A stretch of 64,000 nt of DNA from Phialocephala subalpina. Taxonomy: Eukaryota > Ascomycota > Leotiomycetes > Helotiales > Mollisiaceae. The notes under the pieces are model-generated. The model was not told the origin of the DNA, did not search any database, and saw nothing but the letters and a program-made list of their open reading frames with translations. The stretch spans positions 1,316,430 to 1,380,429 of the forward strand of contig FJOG01000001.1 in the NCBI GenBank assembly GCA_900073065.1, written 5' to 3'. This document shows, piece by piece, positions 60,362 through 64,000 of the stretch (its first letter is position 1; each line of letters begins with the position of its first letter). The position numbers and the translations under genes are program-made.

Positions 60362-63300
60362 ATGGGTCAGCAATCATCTGCTCCCCGTCGACTCCAAGGA
60401 ACGGAAAGGGAAAGACTGCTCCCACCGGATTCTGAGGACGCATATCACGATGGGTGTGATCCTCCTCACGGAATTCGGGAAGTGTGTCCAGCAAATCCCT
60501 TCACTGATCTGCCTGTGTATACGACCATTCATAGGTATGTCTTGGTGCTCTGGTAATACAAGTTGATGAGTTGACATGGATATCTTGAAGGATACGGAGA
60601 GATGTTATAGCAGCTATTGGTGAGTTTGAATGATCTATAGATCCTTGCAGGATATTGACAAAAAGTTTAGATGATCCGTATACCATTGAGCAGCTGAGAG
60701 ACCCACGGATGAACATGTCCGTAGTGAGGCCTTTGGTCGACAAGCTCTATGAGGGAAATGACGTCTCGATGGGTAGGTGGTTTTCGCACGCATTGCACCT
60801 CCGCGCTGTTTTCTGTCCAGATGCTCATTTTCGCGGACTTTTCTTGCTGCTCCAGTCATGTTGTACTCTTGTTTAGTCGATGTCTGATACAGTTTGCCGT
60901 CTTTGGATCTTTCAACGTCGAAGTGGGACTCGCCAATCTCGACAAGAGCTTGGCCTGCAGTGCTCGGTAACCCCTGCCTCTGCACTGTCTCTTAGTGTAC
61001 GCGTAGAGCCTCATTAGAACCCGAGTTCAGTCTGTGCCGGGCCTGCGAATTTCGTAGTATACTTGCATGTATTCCTTGCAACGATTTGGTTTGATTCGAG
61101 ACCAAGTTGTATTCATTTATGTCTGCACCCTGCAGCACTCCAACTCGGCCAGAGTTGATTATCGATCACATATCATCTTCAGAGGCTGATTCCGCGCTAC
61201 AGTTTATTGTCTCCTAGTTAATCGTGCTCATTTTCAGAGGGAGCAGCTGTCGCAAGCTCATCAGCAAAGTGTTTGTGCAACTCGAGCTGTTCTATGCGAG
61301 CTCCTGGCAAATCGGATATTGAGACGCTTCCACGAGGATAACACGGGAACGATGGGACTACTGTTGCTTGCCCAGATTCTCGTCGGCGGTTTCGATCCCT
61401 TTCAAGGAGCTCCACCTGAGGTTATCGAAGAGGGCACTCACCCTCCATGGACTACCCAAACAAGGACCGGCGCCAAACGCAGGCTACCAGCCCTGGAGAT
61501 TGCCATCATCTCAGAGAGCAAAATCTTCCTGAGCTCCTCAGCCTGCCAGAAGGTAGTCAACGCTATCTATGAAGGACGAGTCATCTATACACCTACATCG
61601 TTTATTGATATTCTGCCGGATCACTACAAGCACAAGCCCATCTCACTATACAATCCCAGGAAGGCGCCTCTGTTTAATCAATACCGACTCATTGTTCCAC
61701 GGACACGAAACATCCTAGAGGTCTGCCAGTTTGTTGTCCTGCTGCTGCTGTTTCTCTTTGTCATGATAGATCGAGACCCGTCCAAATTTGGTGCGTTCGA
61801 AGGGCTGTTCATAGTTTATACCTTGGGATGGGTTTTGGACCAGCTGGTGAGTTCAATGCATCCCTAGACACCCGCTTTGATGACAGCTCGTTGGGTGTCT
61901 TCTCCCCAACTCGTTGCAGCAAAGAAAGAAATCTACCATGAAACTTGAGCTGATCGGAGTCTACTCCATAGGCTAGTATGTTAGAACATGGTAAGCTGTT
62001 CAGAATCTGCTCTAGGTAAACTAGAACTCACAACATTCTAGGCTGGCATGTGTATACACAAAACCTCTGGTCATTTCTGGATGTGACCTTCTCGGTCGTT
62101 TTCGGGGTGTACCTCGTTCTGCGCATCCGTGGGTGGCATACTGGGGAGCTTGGGCCCTCCCAACAAGCTATGGATGTTCTTGCAATGGGAGCTCCAGTTC
62201 TGGTGCCTCGACTTGCTTTCAACCTGATGTCAGAGAACATGCTCTTCGTCTCCCTCCGTGCTATGATGAAGGATTTCACGGTACAGTATCTATAACCCAA
62301 TTCTTATGCGGCGATGCTTACAGTCTTAAGGTTTTGACGATCCTTGCTGTCTGGTAGGAAATGACCATGCCTATACTCCCACAAATTTTCAAAATCCTGG
62401 TGTTTGGCGATGACTATATCCTCCCGAGTCACGACCAGGAACGTTGAAATGTATTGCTAACTTATTCCAGGTGCTTTGCAGGCTTTCTTCTCTCGATGAC
62501 CTGGCTAAGCAACGGCTTGCATGAGCCAATCACGATTTCGAAATGGATGCTCTGGGTCTGGTTCGGGTTGGACGGGACCGGAATTCAGCGCTCAGTTGAC
62601 TTCCATTGGTTATTAGGCCCAATTCTTATGGTCACATTTGCCTTCCTAGGAAACACACTCTTCCTCACTATCCTGGTCTCCATGCTCAGCACCACTTTCT
62701 CAACTATCGTCGCAAATGCCACAGCAGAGATCCAATTTCGACGAGCTGTCCTCACCCTCGAAGGTGTAAAATCGGACGCCATCTTCGCTTACCAACCACC
62801 TTTCAACCTTCTTGCCCTGGTAGTGCTACTCCCTCTCAAATTCGCACTGACTCCTCGTTGGTTCCACAAGATCAACGTAGCAGCTGTCCGAGCACTAAAT
62901 GCCCCTCTCCTGCTTCTAATCGCTGTAATTGAGCGACACACTTTATGGTCCAGCGCAAAGCGGCTTCGCGATCCCGAGCAATTACCCAAAGCGCCGGTCC
63001 GCCCTAGTCTCTGGGACATCTCTAGAGGCTTCTCTGTTCACGGAGACATACAGACGGTCTTTGATGCTGAGCCACCTCAGGAAATCGAGCAGCAGATTGC
63101 GGATGACGATGATTTCGACCACCACGCGCTGGGGGATGAATTCGCGAGAGAATTCGGTACTGAGACTGCGGTCAAAAGACCTAGGACTAGCACGAATAAG
63201 AGCAGGAGAGACTCTGTTGCGCCTTTTGCTGGGATCACTGGTAGATTGAGGGATCTTTTGATCGAGGGAAGCGAGGATGGGGAAGATGGATATTCGGTTA

Positions 63301-63470
63301 AGAAGAGGTTGGAGGCTTTGGAGGAGGCAACTATGAGGATTGAACGTATGCTAGGAAGATTATGTGATGCACTCGATGACGGGACAAGAGAGAGTAGCAT
63401 TGCGGAAGGCAAAGAAACCGGCACGATAGATGACTTGGATGAGGGTGGCACCGCAGATATTGAGGATTGA
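60362..63470 (+). CDS. YVC1: vacuolar TRP-type cation channel (Yvc1-like)
   Basis: Yvc1 is the TRP-family channel that releases Ca2+ from the fungal vacuole on osmotic or stretch stimuli. I derive eight exons: 60362-60534, 60591-60619, 60671-60772, 61203-61846, 61972-61990, 62042-62280, 62331-62353, 62471-63470, about 742 aa, with all phases consistent. Two are microexons (19 and 23 nt), and intron 3 is 430 nt, far longer than the rest. The N-terminal cytosolic domain includes DPYTIEQLRDPRMNM and ACQKVVNAIYEGRVIYTPTSF. Six membrane helices follow; the pore region is near GLDGTGIQRSVDFHWLLGP, and a long S6 region includes TLFLTILVSMLSTTFSTI. The C-terminal tail has the acidic DDDD stretch (IADDDDFDHH) reported to sense Ca2+ in yeast Yvc1, then a coiled coil. 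Exons 5 and 7 rest on family alignment. Confidence 0.92.
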
Positions 63471-63730
63471 TCACTCTCAGATTGCCAAGGGCCATGCACA
63501 TAGTATGAATTTTTTTGTTCAACATTCGACTTCAAGAGCAGTATATCCCAGACATTTGGCCTTGATCGTAGCCATTGTTCCACATGAGATGCGCAATTGT
63601 ATCTCTCGTTCTCAGACTGGCCCTGTGGGTATCTACTTGCCTCCAATCATAAAAGGTCGTTGATACAATATCCGTCACATCCTCCATGCCCTCCATACCA
63701 TCCTCGATATCGTCAGCCCTGATCCGGTAT

Positions 63731-64000
63731 CTATGATTCAAAGGCTTCCTCTATCCAATTCGCTTGGACAGGACTGACTTTCTTTGCATAACTCTTGGCC
63801 GTAAATACATGATCGAGGAACATGATGGCTTCAAATTTCTTCTGACCATACAGCGAGCTTGATGGGTGTATGGTGATAGCGTTCCTTCCTTGTGTTGTGA
63901 CATAGTTCCCATCTGGCCCTAGCAAAGCTGTCTTGATGGCAAATGCCTTTAGAAACGCCTTCAGCAAAACTTCAGCACGTTCAGGTGTGACGGGCCCAAT
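63731..64000 (-). CDS. DEAH-box RNA helicase, C-terminal fragment (cut by window edge)
   Basis: The frame is open from the right edge to a TAG at 63731 and encodes the last 89 residues of a protein. The sequence IGPVTPERAEVLLKAFLKAF, then IHPSSSLYGQKK, EAIMFLDHVFTAKSYAKKVS and NWIEEAF matches the OB-fold end of DEAH-box RNA helicases; IHPSS...L and FT.KSYA are hallmarks of the group. Resemblance is closest to the Dhr2/DHX33 type, which acts in ribosome biogenesis, but the fragment is too short to be sure. The catalytic domains lie beyond the window. It converges with YVC1. Confidence 0.8.
   Translation of the reverse strand: MGPVTPERAEVLLKAFLKAFAIKTALLGPDGNYVTTQGRNAITIHPSSSLYGQKKFEAIMFLDHVFTAKSYAKKVSPVQANWIEEAFES

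Noticed and set aside
1..64000. CRISPR arrays, rRNA or tRNA genes, transposons, viral remnants, biosynthetic gene clusters
   Set aside because: I looked for repeat-spacer patterns, B-box-like tRNA signals, long terminal or inverted repeats, transposase, integrase or polymerase motifs, and PKS/NRPS/terpene signatures, and found none that I could support.

Overview
This is a scaffold fragment from a filamentous ascomycete (Pezizomycotina; Leotiomycetes is my best guess from protein flavour, but that is inference). The signs are eukaryotic: well-spaced genes on both strands, short GT-AG introns of about 48-110 nt with CTAAC- or CTGAC-like branch sites, and fungal gene families such as RAX2, vezatin/INP2-like, YVC1, SEC9 and 2EXR. 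There is no rRNA gene, recognisable tRNA gene, CRISPR array, transposon or secondary-metabolite cluster that I can support. A 400-N scaffold gap lies at 9753-10152.

Layout. 0-11 kb: RAX2 (cell-polarity marker), a small three-pass membrane protein, then gene-poor DNA with the gap. 11.7-13 kb: a C2H2 zinc-finger regulator, followed by about 8 kb with no supportable gene. 21-31 kb: a dense housekeeping block with HSH155/SF3B1 (U2 snRNP), a tiny lysine-rich ORF, ARPC2 (Arp2/3 complex) and UTP12/DIP2 (SSU processome); the last two share a divergent promoter. 31-35 kb: an APH-type kinase, a broken 2EXR gene and a small membrane protein. 35-38.9 kb: gene-poor DNA with simple repeats. 38.9-47.6 kb: a RING-finger protein, APC2 (anaphase-promoting complex cullin) and an INP2/vezatin-like peroxisome-inheritance candidate. 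47.6-51.2 kb: gene-poor DNA with one possible coding remnant. 51-64 kb: an unrecognised 278-aa protein, EMC6, a GTPBP1-like translational GTPase, SEC9 (t-SNARE), a stand-alone NIF3-like domain, YVC1 (vacuolar TRP channel) and the C-terminal end of a DEAH-box RNA helicase running off the right edge.

The genes are mostly independent housekeeping functions (splicing, ribosome biogenesis, actin, secretion, cell cycle, vacuolar calcium), not a co-functional cluster. I did not find a convincing new biological system. The most unusual signals are two perfect tandem duplications with exactly the same 250-bp period about 56 kb apart, one of which copies the first exon of the GTPase gene. An assembly artefact is a serious possibility. 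There are also two stop-free, frame-preserving introns (in HSH155 and the GTPase), a 2EXR pseudogene with two nonsense codons and a frameshift, and microexons in YVC1. Exon coordinates below were worked out by eye from splice signals and reading-frame phase, with no transcript evidence.
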